This document shows, piece after piece, positions 5,032 to 13,769 of a stretch of 14,082 bases of DNA. The position numbers were made by a program, and so were the translations under genes. Numbering within the stretch: position 1 is the stretch's first letter; every line of letters begins with the position of its first letter. Origin of the DNA: Hydrogenophilales bacterium RIFOXYD1_FULL_62_11. Lineage in GTDB: Bacteria; Pseudomonadota; Gammaproteobacteria; Burkholderiales; Thiobacillaceae. Below the pieces are notes generated by a model. That model saw only the letters and a program-made list of their open reading frames with translations. It ran no database searches and had not been told where the DNA came from. Location: positions 1-14,082 of the forward strand of contig MGZO01000003.1 of assembly GCA_001802655.1 (NCBI GenBank), given 5' to 3'.

Positions 5032-6399
5032 ATGATGGAGTGGATCCCCCTGATAGCATCAACCCTGAGACTGGTCGATCTTCACGACAGTGATCGTGCG
5101 TATGGAAGTCCCTCCAACTACACACGCGAGTCGAGGACCGGCAACTCGGATGGGGTTTATCTCGACATAGCCTTGAACATCATCCACCGGCTGAAGTTGC
5201 TGGATCAAAGTGCAAGCCAGGATTACTTGCCATTTACGGTCATCTTCAACGCCATTCGGGAAGACCGGCCGGATGTGGCAGAGGTGGATGTGCAATATGT
5301 CCTGAATGTCTTGCGGCGCCCTTCAGAGCTTTTCTATCTCACAAGCGTTACCGGTCAACAAGCCAAGGTTTGTCATTCCGAGAAACGCGAGACCGCGCTG
5401 ATCGAAAAGACCGACTATGCCGACGAATACAGGCTATCAGTATCAGGCCGGATGCTGCTCTCCCTCTCAAACGTAGCCCGTGACGCCACATACATGCGGG
5501 GCGATGCATACAATCTGCTGCACGCCATCGAATGGAACGATTTCCCGAAAATCCTCACCTTCTCGGACGGGATCATCAGCCAGCTCAGAAACGAGATACT
5601 TGAAGTTCGGACAGCACTGGAGCGTGTCGGCCGTACGGAAAGCATTGATAAGTACCTGGGCCGCCTGGATCAATACAAGCAGGTAATTGAAGAGACGATT
5701 GGCATTGCCAAGAAAGCAGAAGCGCAACTGGTAAAAAGCGAAGTTCTGGAAGCTTTCGAGTCCTCACAGGAAATGCTCGATCTGGACATCACCTTCGAGC
5801 ACCTGCGCAGCCAGATCAACCATGTGCGACAAGTTCTGGTGATCTTCAACAGGCTTCTCTCCGAACTGGTGAGCATGAGCCTGCAGGAAACCCGTTCGGC
5901 TGTGCCGCCGCCTTCGTTCATTGATGTTGCCGCACATTTTGTCAGGTCACCTCTTGCACCTGAGAAAGAAGGCTTTTTGCTGGCCCAGTGGGGAGCACTT
6001 GGCCTGGTAACGCCATTTCATTCGGCGCTTGATGGTCTGGGTGCGGTGAAGCACCGCACACCGCCCCCCTCAGTGCCGGCCATGACCTTTATGGATGAAT
6101 CAGTGGAGCCCATCTCGGTTCTCGGCAGGGCGAGGTTTCTGGACAAGCACGGGCAAGACATCGCCTCGGCGCTAAAGGCCGGGCCATTGCGGCTATCCGA
6201 AGCCATTGAGCGAGGCTGGTTCATGGTGGATGAAAACATGATGCTGGGCGATCTGGTCGGCATTTTCGTGACGCCAAGCAGTATTCCGATCGAATCCAGA
6301 ATCCTGATCGACGTCAGCTCAACCCTTGACACAAAATCTGTCGGTGACGGTGAACTCCTGTTCACGGACATCAAAATTACCGCAGTGGAGGAAAAATGA
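5032..6399 (+). CDS. jetA: Wadjet JetA, kleisin-like (MukF-type) subunit
   Basis: By position and features this 455-residue protein is JetA, the kleisin-type bridge of the Wadjet SMC complex that joins the JetC heads and recruits JetB. The N-terminal part is helical and winged-helix-like (MMEWIPLIASTLRLVDLHDS onward). The middle, around residues 180-290, is rich in heptad-like helices (ISQLRNEILEVRTALERV, DKYLGRLDQYKQVIEETIG, AKKAEAQLVKSEV). The C-terminal ~100 residues return to a globular domain. It shows no obvious resemblance to the type I JetA family (DUF3375), suggesting another Wadjet type. The start is ATG 5032 or 5035; the frame stays open back to 4909, but that stretch overlaps the regulator gene and has an unnatural composition. 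Its stop overlaps the jetB start (ATGA), and GGAGG at 6387-6391 serves jetB. Confidence 0.75.
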   Translation: MMEWIPLIASTLRLVDLHDSDRAYGSPSNYTRESRTGNSDGVYLDIALNIIHRLKLLDQSASQDYLPFTVIFNAIREDRPDVAEVDVQYVLNVLRRPSELFYLTSVTGQQAKVCHSEKRETALIEKTDYADEYRLSVSGRMLLSLSNVARDATYMRGDAYNLLHAIEWNDFPKILTFSDGIISQLRNEILEVRTALERVGRTESIDKYLGRLDQYKQVIEETIGIAKKAEAQLVKSEVLEAFESSQEMLDLDITFEHLRSQINHVRQVLVIFNRLLSELVSMSLQETRSAVPPPSFIDVAAHFVRSPLAPEKEGFLLAQWGALGLVTPFHSALDGLGAVKHRTPPPSVPAMTFMDESVEPISVLGRARFLDKHGQDIASALKAGPLRLSEAIERGWFMVDENMMLGDLVGIFVTPSSIPIESRILIDVSSTLDTKSVGDGELLFTDIKITAVEEK

Positions 6400-7178
6400 A
6401 CAACTCCGATATGGGGCGGGTACACGCCTATTTATTGCGCCACCGCTTCATCGAAACTAAGTCTAGCCGGCGCAATGTCAGCAGGGAAGAACGCGAGATT
6501 GCGACCCTTCTGCGTGACGCGGACGCTGCCATGCGCAATCAATTCGAAGAATTCCTCGACGGTCAGGGCCTGCAGCTCGTGGCTTTCACGTCCTTCGATG
6601 TTAAGGGCATCGCATCCGGCGCCACGGTGTTCATGCTGGCCAGGAAGCCTGATTCTGCCCCGCCATTCTGGGGAACAGAACGCCTGGTCAGCCGCATGCT
6701 GCAGGTGCGCGGGATCAATAATGACGCGGAAGCCCGGATCTGGTTTACCCAGCTCTGGTTCCTGCTTCTGGATCTTCTCTACACACGCAAAAATCGAAGC
6801 CCCAACGCCATGCAGGATTGGGTTGACACGACCTTCGTCAAAGAGGTCTTCATTGATGCGGTCAAAGACTACCTGAATGACCAGGTCAGAAAGATTGACC
6901 CGGCCACCCTGGAGGTTGATCGGGTCTACAAAACCCTGACGGGTCTCAAGGAGGGTGCGATTGCTCAGGTTTGCAACGCGTTTCTGGAATTAATGGTCGA
7001 TGCCGGCCTTGCGGAAGAAGTCAGCAAGGATGCCTATAGGCAGAGCCTGCTTTTCGCCTATGAGATGAAGACCCATTTCGACCGCCAGCTCGCGCCGTTG
7101 TTGCCGGCACAAGACCAGTTTGCCGCCGCGACCCAGATTCTGGTCGAGCGCACGGAAGAAGAAACGGAGGACATGTAA
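6396..7178 (+). CDS. jetB: Wadjet JetB, MukE-like subunit
   Basis: This 260-residue protein sits in the JetB slot. JetB/MukE proteins are tandem winged-helix dimers that bind the kleisin and DNA in the SMC motor. Visible features fit a helical winged-helix protein: GRVHAYLLRHRFIET at the N-terminus, a hydrophobic central segment RIWFTQLWFLLLDLLYTRK, and C-terminal helices ending in an acidic tail (TEEETEDM). Sequence similarity to named families is not obvious by eye, so the call rests mainly on gene order, size and tight coupling. The ATG overlaps the jetA stop as ATGA and is preceded by GGAGG with 4-base spacing. Its TAA overlaps the jetC ATG (TAATG), with GGAGG at 7166-7170. Confidence 0.72.
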   Translation: MNNSDMGRVHAYLLRHRFIETKSSRRNVSREEREIATLLRDADAAMRNQFEEFLDGQGLQLVAFTSFDVKGIASGATVFMLARKPDSAPPFWGTERLVSRMLQVRGINNDAEARIWFTQLWFLLLDLLYTRKNRSPNAMQDWVDTTFVKEVFIDAVKDYLNDQVRKIDPATLEVDRVYKTLTGLKEGAIAQVCNAFLELMVDAGLAEEVSKDAYRQSLLFAYEMKTHFDRQLAPLLPAQDQFAAATQILVERTEEETEDM

Positions 7179-10100
7179 TGGCATCGATATCACGCATCCA
7201 GGTTGCCAATTTCCTTACCGAAGGCTTTACGACTGGAAGAGAATGGTCCCCACTCTACCGAGGCGAGACATTCCGGTTATTCGGCCAGCCCACCGCCATG
7301 CAAATCGACAATGGTGGAGGCAAGACCAGCCTGACTGAGGCATGTCTGTACCTGTTAAGCCGGGATCGCCGACTGAAACCCAGGGTGGAAGACCGTGTCG
7401 CACCCATAGACCGCGGCTGGACCCACATTCGGGTTGAGTTCATTGAAAAGTCTCATGATGAAGATGTCCGTCAGGTCGACTTGATCACCCGAGACCCCGA
7501 GGATATTCCCGGCATCACCTACGTCATGGGTATGTGCTGGAGCCGTACCAAGGAGCCCTTCTTCTATTCCTACCAGGGGTCTTTGGACGACGCGCCTTGT
7601 TTTACCAAGGACCCAAATGGGTTGACCCTCATTGCCAACGACGAATTCCGTAAATCCATTGAACGGATGCCTGGCGCAAAATGGAATCGCTGGAAAAACC
7701 AGTCGGAATGGTTGGACGAGATCAAGCAGTTCACCAATATCGATGTCATCAAGCAGAACGTCGAGTTCCAGTTGGAGGGCGCCGGCGACTACTCGGCCAT
7801 GATCACCAAGGTAAAGCCGGAAGCAGGCGAACCCTACGACGCTGCGTTTTTCCGGCAATTCGTCGCACCTGAATTGCTCAAGCATGCAATGGGAGTCGAA
7901 GGGGATCACGACGAGCACACGTTCGAGGACACGATCCTCAAAACATTGAAGCCGGCCGCCGATGCGTTTCTGGACATCAAACGTCGTGAGCATGAACTTG
8001 AGGACACGCAACAGGCACTGCAAAAGTTCGAGCCGGTCTTGCGGAAGGCGCATGAGGTCGTGACCGCGAATGCGGACTACGACAGGGAAATGAATGCGCT
8101 CGCCAAAAACGCGGCCATCGTGCATTCCCTGGCCATGGCCAACCCACTGCCAGGCATGCCCGTGGTGCCGGCAGGAACGCAGTGGGCCAGCAACAAGCGC
8201 GTCATGGTGGCATTGGCCCACATGGTCATCGACAAACAACATGGGGTCGTCATAACGGATGAAGGCCTTGCGGCATTGATTGGCATTGAGACCGCGCGGG
8301 TCAATCAATACGCAAAAGACAAGCGCCTCAACATGCTGACCACCAATGCGCAACGCATTGATTTAGAAGATGTTCTCAAAAACTCACGGGGGGAAAGCGC
8401 CCGCAGCCCAGAAACCAGCGGAAGCGCGCAACCCATTGATATTAAAGATGTTGTCAAAAATGAGGTTCGTGGCGGCCGGCGTCATGCGGTCACTTGCTAC
8501 AGCCTTGATGCTGCATCGTCACTGGTTTCAGCAACCGCCAATCTGTCTGGTGCCAAGACAAGCGGCCTTGCTGACGTCCTGACCCGTGCATTCGGCATCG
8601 CCGCTGACGAGGTCGACACCAACCCGTACCGAGCCCGCCTGCGAGTGCTTGCCGCTGAATTGAAGGCTCAGAAGACGCGACAGACCACGGCCAAATCTGA
8701 TTACGCGCACTTTCAGGAAGAGCATGAACGCCTGACGGCGGAAAACCGTGAGGCCAAGGAAAACCAGATTGCTTACGAGACTTTCGCCTCCCGAAAAAGT
8801 GAATTTCCGGAAGAGTTTTGGGAGTCACCAGTCGACGCGCGGGGCTGGGCAAAAAAGGAGTCAATCAGGGCCGGGGAAGAGCATACGGACCACGTCAAGC
8901 GGAGCGGCGAATGTCAGGCCGGGTACTTGTTGTGGGAAACCCTGACCGCAGCGCACGGCTTGACTCCTTTGACGGAAGCGCATGATGCGCTTGTTCGGCA
9001 GCATGCTGAGGCCACGATCGCAGATAAAAACGCCCGCCGTGCTCTCGGCGATGCCAAGGTCGAGCTTGGCAAGAAACAAGCGGCGCAGAAAACTGAGGAA
9101 GGCAAGCTCAATATCGCGGAGCAACACCTGAGCAAGCTGACTGAGTTGGCAGCGAGCCTGCCCGCCTTCCAGGACTTCTTTGGAGACGCAGACCCTGCAA
9201 TCCTGGATCCGAATGCCGAGGTGCGGTCTCAGCAGGAAGCCAAATCCAAAAACCAAAGCCTCCTGCAAAGTGCATCATTCAAGAAGCAGGAGCTTTCCGA
9301 TCTGCGCTCGAAGTCCCGCCTCTTTCTCGAAATCTTTGGCGATGTGGATCCCGTGCCGCTCGACCCCGCCAAGGATCTCCAGGATCACAGAGAGGCGCTC
9401 GTTATCGAGGATGGCACGATAGCCGAGCATCTGCCGTTTACCGAGGCAATAAGCTATTTCCGAGAACAGCATCCCGGCATGACCCCGGACGACTGGCTCT
9501 CTGAGACAGCCAATCAACGCCAGCTACTGAACGTAGAACGCATCGAAAAACTCAGGGCGATCAGAGACCTTGAGGGTGAATTGGCCGACCTGGCGGCCTT
9601 TGGTGCAGCCGATGACCGGGTTTACGCCAAGGCGCTGCAACTGCTTGGCAAGAATGGAATTGCGTTTGAGCGTCTTCACGACCTGGCTTCCAGGACGGTG
9701 AAAGGCCCACGCCTTGAGCAGTGCCTGTCGCTGTTCTCAGCCGCCTTGTCGGCCCCCGCAATCGAGTCGCTTGAAGCAGCGGGAGAAGCAACCCGCCTGC
9801 TCGAGGAAGCGAAGCTGACGGTACCGATTTTTTTTAAGCCCGCACTGGAACAGCTTCTCCGGGAAGATGAGATCCACCAGGTTGGCGAGGTTGCACACGC
9901 ACTTCTGGTGGGCCGGCATACCCGACAGGTTGCAATCCTGCTCAATCCATCGCTTATCGAGGAGGAAAAAAGCCGGACAAAAACTCAGATCAACACCCTG
10001 AACAAACGCAACGAGGAAATCGAGAAGCTGCTCGCCGCCATCTCTGAGGAGAGTGACGCCGTAACTACGGCGGTGACCGCCAAGGAGGCGATCCGCCGAG

Positions 10101-12187
10101 ATTCTGAGCGCATATACGCCGAAGCTGTGGGCAGGCGTGACGGCCTTCAGCAGAAGACCGCTGAATTCGTGCACCGCGCTTCGACTGAAGCACTGGAGGC
10201 AATCTCCTACATGAAGCGTTTCCTGAAGGCGGGTGGTTACGACGAGTTGAGGAAATTGGCTGAAGAGACCATCCCGGAACTTGAAGCTGAGAAAGTCCAG
10301 ATCCAGGAAAGGATCGGCAAACTGAGTCGTCAGACTTCCGAACCGGCTATACGCGCGCTACATGCCGCCAAGGATTATCTGCTGGAAGGCGGTGAAGCGG
10401 CGCTTGCCACGGCAAAATCCGATGTCCAGGCTTTGATGCGTGTCGTCGAGATACTGAAGGCGGCCGTGAGTGATCTGCAAGGTCAAGTGGACGGGGAGCT
10501 CTATCAGGTTGCAACCAATGCATCCGACGCATTGAACCAACTTAACGAGACCTTTGGGACGGATAAGCGTGATCTCGAAACGGCTATCCGTTTTGAGAAT
10601 GAAGGCCACGTTGCGTTCATGGAGCAGTCACCCGCTCGGGCGCTTGTGCTTGAAAACGCCGTCAAAGCTGCGCAGGCGCGATTGCAAGGCATCGATTTTG
10701 ATCGAGCCTGGCGCTACATCGAATCCTCTCGCACCGAAGAGCGGAGTCTTGCCGATCGCATCGCAGAAGCGATGAGAAAGCGGGATACGGCCAAGCTGGA
10801 AGAGGGTGAAGCAAGCGAGGAAATTACCCAAATCGATGCTGAGATCGCTTCCTTGACGCCGTTCTTGGAAGCCATGCATGAGATGGTTGTCACCGTTCGA
10901 GAGCAGTATGCCAAGGTCGCAATGTTTTCAGGGGACATACGACGCCTGATGCAGGCTTCATTCATTCCCGACCCGGAGATACTGGGTTACGCCGAAGATA
11001 TCCGTATTGCCTGTTTTGGGAATGCGCCCGGCACCGATATGAACATCCGTTCCGCAATGATTAACCTGGCTCAATGCGTCAGGGAGCTCGACATCAATAC
11101 CGGCACTCTGCGGAAGTTCGATGAAAACAAGACTCGGTCTTTCCGTGAGTACGTCCAGTACCGTGATGACTTCTGTGATCGCGCCAGGAAGGGTGAAATC
11201 AAGGGCCTGAATCAACTGGAGATCACAAACATCGCGGAAGCGAAAACAATCGAGCAGCTTCAACTTATCCAGGATACCCGTGACAAGATCGAGGCGCAGA
11301 TCGCCGAAGGTCGAGCTAACCTCGAAAAGATTCGTGAAGCCATGGAAGCCAACAAGAATGCCTCAATCGACAGCCTGGCGAAGTTTGCCAGTCAGGCTGA
11401 ATTAAGCCTCGGCATACTTGACCGCGTTATGAAGCTCACCCCAAAGGCCCGTTTTCATGTGGAAACGCCGGTAGCTGACGAGCAGGAGATCGGGCGAATC
11501 ATCGGCGAATTGCTTGCGCAGATCGAAGACAGGGAACGCGCGCTCCGGGAACGGTCGACTGTCATGCTGAACGATGAAATTGATCGCAGGGCGGCCGACT
11601 ACAAGCAGTTGATCCACGACACGATCTATAGACGAATCTTCACCGGACGGGACATTCACGACAATCCCATCCTTCCCAAGGTGTACTTTACCCATGCGTC
11701 GATCCGTGGCATGGAGAAGCTGCCCTTCACTGATCGTGGGCTTTCTACGGGACAACGGACTGCGCTCGCCATGATGTGGCTGATCAAACAGGCCGAATTC
11801 GCCATCGCACGCGCAGCATCATTCCATAGCACCCGAAAAGAACAGAAAGCAGCCCTGAAGGGGGCACAGCGGATCATGTTCTTCGACGGGCTTTTTTCCA
11901 ACCTGTCCAACGAGGACTACATCAATGACGCATTCCAGGGCTTGCGCGGCGTTGGCGACAATTTCCAACTCATAGGATTGATTCACAACCCCTATTACGT
12001 GAACAACAAGGACATCTTCCCCGTACACCTGATTGGCAAAAAGAATGTCGCCAACAAAGGTGATCCTCTGCGGGAACGCGTTTTCGTTTCCGTCGAACCC
12101 TGTCAGGACAGCAATGGGATGATCCTTTACACCAGCGCCTACAAGCACGACCCGCACGCCTCAGAACGGGAACATCTGAATGCCTGA
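7178..12187 (+). CDS. jetC: Wadjet JetC, MukB-like SMC ATPase (long form, with HTH-like insertion)
   Basis: This 1669-residue SMC-like ATPase is the motor of the Wadjet complex; JetC dimers extrude DNA loops and measure small circular plasmids for cleavage by JetD. Walker A is IDNGGGKTSLTEA (K49). The ABC signature is LSTGQRTALAMMWLIKQ (1522-1538). Walker B is RIMFFDGLFSNLS with D1570, followed by G where a catalytic E is usual. Two long coiled-coil arms are evident. A MukB-like hinge lies near 840-935 (LFSAALSAPAIESL, VPIFFKPALEQLL, TRQVAILLNP). Unusual extras are an HTH-like segment after the N-lobe (about 339-390), a decapeptide repeat (393-402 and 419-428), and a duplicated FGDxDPxxLDP motif (668 and 720). 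Type I JetC is only about 1100 residues. The ATG overlaps the jetB TAA and follows GGAGG. Confidence 0.88.
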   Translation: MASISRIQVANFLTEGFTTGREWSPLYRGETFRLFGQPTAMQIDNGGGKTSLTEACLYLLSRDRRLKPRVEDRVAPIDRGWTHIRVEFIEKSHDEDVRQVDLITRDPEDIPGITYVMGMCWSRTKEPFFYSYQGSLDDAPCFTKDPNGLTLIANDEFRKSIERMPGAKWNRWKNQSEWLDEIKQFTNIDVIKQNVEFQLEGAGDYSAMITKVKPEAGEPYDAAFFRQFVAPELLKHAMGVEGDHDEHTFEDTILKTLKPAADAFLDIKRREHELEDTQQALQKFEPVLRKAHEVVTANADYDREMNALAKNAAIVHSLAMANPLPGMPVVPAGTQWASNKRVMVALAHMVIDKQHGVVITDEGLAALIGIETARVNQYAKDKRLNMLTTNAQRIDLEDVLKNSRGESARSPETSGSAQPIDIKDVVKNEVRGGRRHAVTCYSLDAASSLVSATANLSGAKTSGLADVLTRAFGIAADEVDTNPYRARLRVLAAELKAQKTRQTTAKSDYAHFQEEHERLTAENREAKENQIAYETFASRKSEFPEEFWESPVDARGWAKKESIRAGEEHTDHVKRSGECQAGYLLWETLTAAHGLTPLTEAHDALVRQHAEATIADKNARRALGDAKVELGKKQAAQKTEEGKLNIAEQHLSKLTELAASLPAFQDFFGDADPAILDPNAEVRSQQEAKSKNQSLLQSASFKKQELSDLRSKSRLFLEIFGDVDPVPLDPAKDLQDHREALVIEDGTIAEHLPFTEAISYFREQHPGMTPDDWLSETANQRQLLNVERIEKLRAIRDLEGELADLAAFGAADDRVYAKALQLLGKNGIAFERLHDLASRTVKGPRLEQCLSLFSAALSAPAIESLEAAGEATRLLEEAKLTVPIFFKPALEQLLREDEIHQVGEVAHALLVGRHTRQVAILLNPSLIEEEKSRTKTQINTLNKRNEEIEKLLAAISEESDAVTTAVTAKEAIRRDSERIYAEAVGRRDGLQQKTAEFVHRASTEALEAISYMKRFLKAGGYDELRKLAEETIPELEAEKVQIQERIGKLSRQTSEPAIRALHAAKDYLLEGGEAALATAKSDVQALMRVVEILKAAVSDLQGQVDGELYQVATNASDALNQLNETFGTDKRDLETAIRFENEGHVAFMEQSPARALVLENAVKAAQARLQGIDFDRAWRYIESSRTEERSLADRIAEAMRKRDTAKLEEGEASEEITQIDAEIASLTPFLEAMHEMVVTVREQYAKVAMFSGDIRRLMQASFIPDPEILGYAEDIRIACFGNAPGTDMNIRSAMINLAQCVRELDINTGTLRKFDENKTRSFREYVQYRDDFCDRARKGEIKGLNQLEITNIAEAKTIEQLQLIQDTRDKIEAQIAEGRANLEKIREAMEANKNASIDSLAKFASQAELSLGILDRVMKLTPKARFHVETPVADEQEIGRIIGELLAQIEDRERALRERSTVMLNDEIDRRAADYKQLIHDTIYRRIFTGRDIHDNPILPKVYFTHASIRGMEKLPFTDRGLSTGQRTALAMMWLIKQAEFAIARAASFHSTRKEQKAALKGAQRIMFFDGLFSNLSNEDYINDAFQGLRGVGDNFQLIGLIHNPYYVNNKDIFPVHLIGKKNVANKGDPLRERVFVSVEPCQDSNGMILYTSAYKHDPHASEREHLNA

Positions 12188-13295
12188 GTTCGAAGAACAG
12201 GTCGGGCAGTGGTTTCTCAAGAAGGCCAAAAACAGCGCCAGCGGCAAGGTGTTGACGAAAGGGATCATGAAAAAGCTGCGATCCGAGGTAATCAACGACC
12301 CGGTCGCCATCAGGAAGGCCCTCGCGCGTCTTCGTGAAAACGGTCATCTTGAATTCAGCCCTGACGAGCGCGGGGAGCCCGTCAGTAGCTACATCAAGGT
12401 GATTAGGCCGGTACAGGATGTCTCTGAACACATACTCGCCTGGTCTCGCGTCCTTGAGGACGGCGGCATCGATCAGGCCAGTATCGACGCGCTGTTGCCC
12501 GCGGCTGGCGCCATTCAGGATCTTTCAAAGGAAGACATGGGGCTGCTGCTCGATGGCCTCGTGAAACTCCGCCAGCGGCAGGCCGATATGCTCGGCCTGC
12601 CGGCCTATCTTGTGAGCGCCCGATATTTGCTTGGCTCTTCAAAGATGCTCACCAGCATCCCCAAGCGCTCTCTCAAGGCATTCGGGATCGAGCCTCGGCA
12701 ATTCCCGTCCCACCCGTTTTATGTCGTCGTCGCGGGATGCGCGGCCCCCGAAACGGTTGTACTGGTGGAAAACCCCGCCGCCTTCGAAATGGCGATCTCC
12801 ACGCAGGCAGTGAACCGATGTGCCTTCATCGCCACGTTCGGATTCGGACTCAGCACGGCCGAGGATGACTACGGCAAACAGCTCGCGAATATGGTTGAAG
12901 AGCGGTTTTTTGGTGCGATTACCCTGACACGCGAAGGATCCACATGTCCGACTGCGAAACAGCTTCTGAATCACCCCAACATCACGTTCTGGGGGGATCT
13001 TGACTGCGCAGGAATCGAAATCTATCTGAGGCTCAAAAGGGCCATCCCAAATCTTCAACTTAGTGCACTCTACAAGCCCATGACTGATTCAGTTGGGATT
13101 CCCGCGCAGTCGCACCCATACGCTGCATCCGTGGGCAAGGAACGACAGCCCTCAATGCCTAGATCGGTTGTGAAAGACGATCCAGTGGCCTCCAGGCTTC
13201 TAGATATCTGCATTTTGCGAGGTGTCGATCAGGAGCAGGTCTCCCCTTTGGAGATTGAATCCCTTGCGCCGTTGATTCTTGAGATGGACTGGTAG
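12180..13295 (+). CDS. jetD: Wadjet JetD, Toprim-domain nuclease
   Basis: This 371-residue protein is JetD, the topoisomerase VI-like Toprim nuclease that cuts plasmid DNA held by the JetABC motor. The N-terminal ~70 residues form a winged helix (VLTKGIMKKLRSEVINDPVA, then IRKALARLRENGHLEF). A helical arm follows. The Toprim domain has its catalytic glutamate in VVLVENPAAFE (E197) and the acidic pair in ITFWGDLDCAGIEI (D273 and D275), so metal-binding residues are intact. The C-terminal helix bundle contains LLDICILRGVDQEQVSPLEIESL, typical of the DUF2220-like end. The ATG lies within the jetC 3' end (8-base overlap), indicating coupled translation; a clear Shine-Dalgarno is not seen. It is the most readily recognised member of the operon. 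Confidence 0.9.
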   Translation: MPEFEEQVGQWFLKKAKNSASGKVLTKGIMKKLRSEVINDPVAIRKALARLRENGHLEFSPDERGEPVSSYIKVIRPVQDVSEHILAWSRVLEDGGIDQASIDALLPAAGAIQDLSKEDMGLLLDGLVKLRQRQADMLGLPAYLVSARYLLGSSKMLTSIPKRSLKAFGIEPRQFPSHPFYVVVAGCAAPETVVLVENPAAFEMAISTQAVNRCAFIATFGFGLSTAEDDYGKQLANMVEERFFGAITLTREGSTCPTAKQLLNHPNITFWGDLDCAGIEIYLRLKRAIPNLQLSALYKPMTDSVGIPAQSHPYAASVGKERQPSMPRSVVKDDPVASRLLDICILRGVDQEQVSPLEIESLAPLILEMDW

Positions 13296-13315
13296 GTTCC
13301 AGGCTGCCGAAACAG

Positions 13316-13525
13316 ATGATGTCGATTTCTGAAGCGATCGAAGCCCTCCGGGTCGCTCTGGGCACATATACAGATGAGCTCAAGCTTCTCGCGTTAATCA
13401 GCGAGCAACTTCCCCTGCTCCAATTGAGTTACAGGAAGGCAAGGTCAGAATTCACGAATGAGTCTATTCAGTTCCTGAAATCGCTCACTGTCGTTGAAGG
13501 CACTTTATGCGTATTCCAGTCCTAA
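13316..13525 (+). CDS. Small hypothetical protein after jetD
   Basis: This 69-codon frame starts 20 bases after the jetD stop, with tandem ATGs at 13316 and 13319. The product (MMSISEAIEALRVALGTYTD onward) looks like an amphipathic all-helical small protein, with no membrane segment or known motif. Its closeness and orientation would make it a fifth operon member, but there is no good ribosome binding site, and I recognise no family. It may be real or may be chance. It shares its DNA partly with an antisense frame that looks less protein-like. Confidence 0.35.
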   Translation: MMSISEAIEALRVALGTYTDELKLLALISEQLPLLQLSYRKARSEFTNESIQFLKSLTVVEGTLCVFQS

Positions 13526-13544
13526 TGCCCAACACGTGCGGCAA

Positions 13545-13570
13545 CATGACCAATGAGAACGATGGTCATG
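13545..13570. repeat. Inverted repeat CATGACCA/TGGTCATG after the operon
   Basis: Perfect 8-base arms at 13545-13552 and 13563-13570 flank a 10-base loop. There is no T-run on either side, so it is a poor intrinsic terminator. It may stabilise the 3' end of the operon transcript, work with Rho, or bind a protein. The rest of the stretch between 13526 and the recombinase stop codon at 13770 shows nothing else convincing. Confidence 0.4.
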
Positions 13571-13769
13571 AGTACCAAAATAAACAGATGCGTTCGGACG
13601 CCAGGAGCGGACATTCAGGCTTGGAGGGGTGACCGTCTCTTGTTCGGCCAAAGCGGACCGTCCTGACGCCCCCGTATCACGTCAGCTTCATAGCAAAGAG
13701 CAGTCAGTGAACATGGCCCAAGCGACATGGAGGATGCTGTTCCTCCTGTCGCAACCGGGCACGCAAGAT

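Noticed and set aside
7355..8353. 332-codon minus-strand frame opposite jetC
   Set aside because: It is a shadow of the high-GC jetC coding sequence; the opposite strand holds Walker A and the conserved ATPase N-lobe.
13531..13537. Possible attC core (a GCCCAAC-like box near 13527-13533) downstream of the operon
   Set aside because: No matching GTTRRRY box with an internal palindrome was found within attC distance; likewise GCCCAAC near 3860 has no partner.
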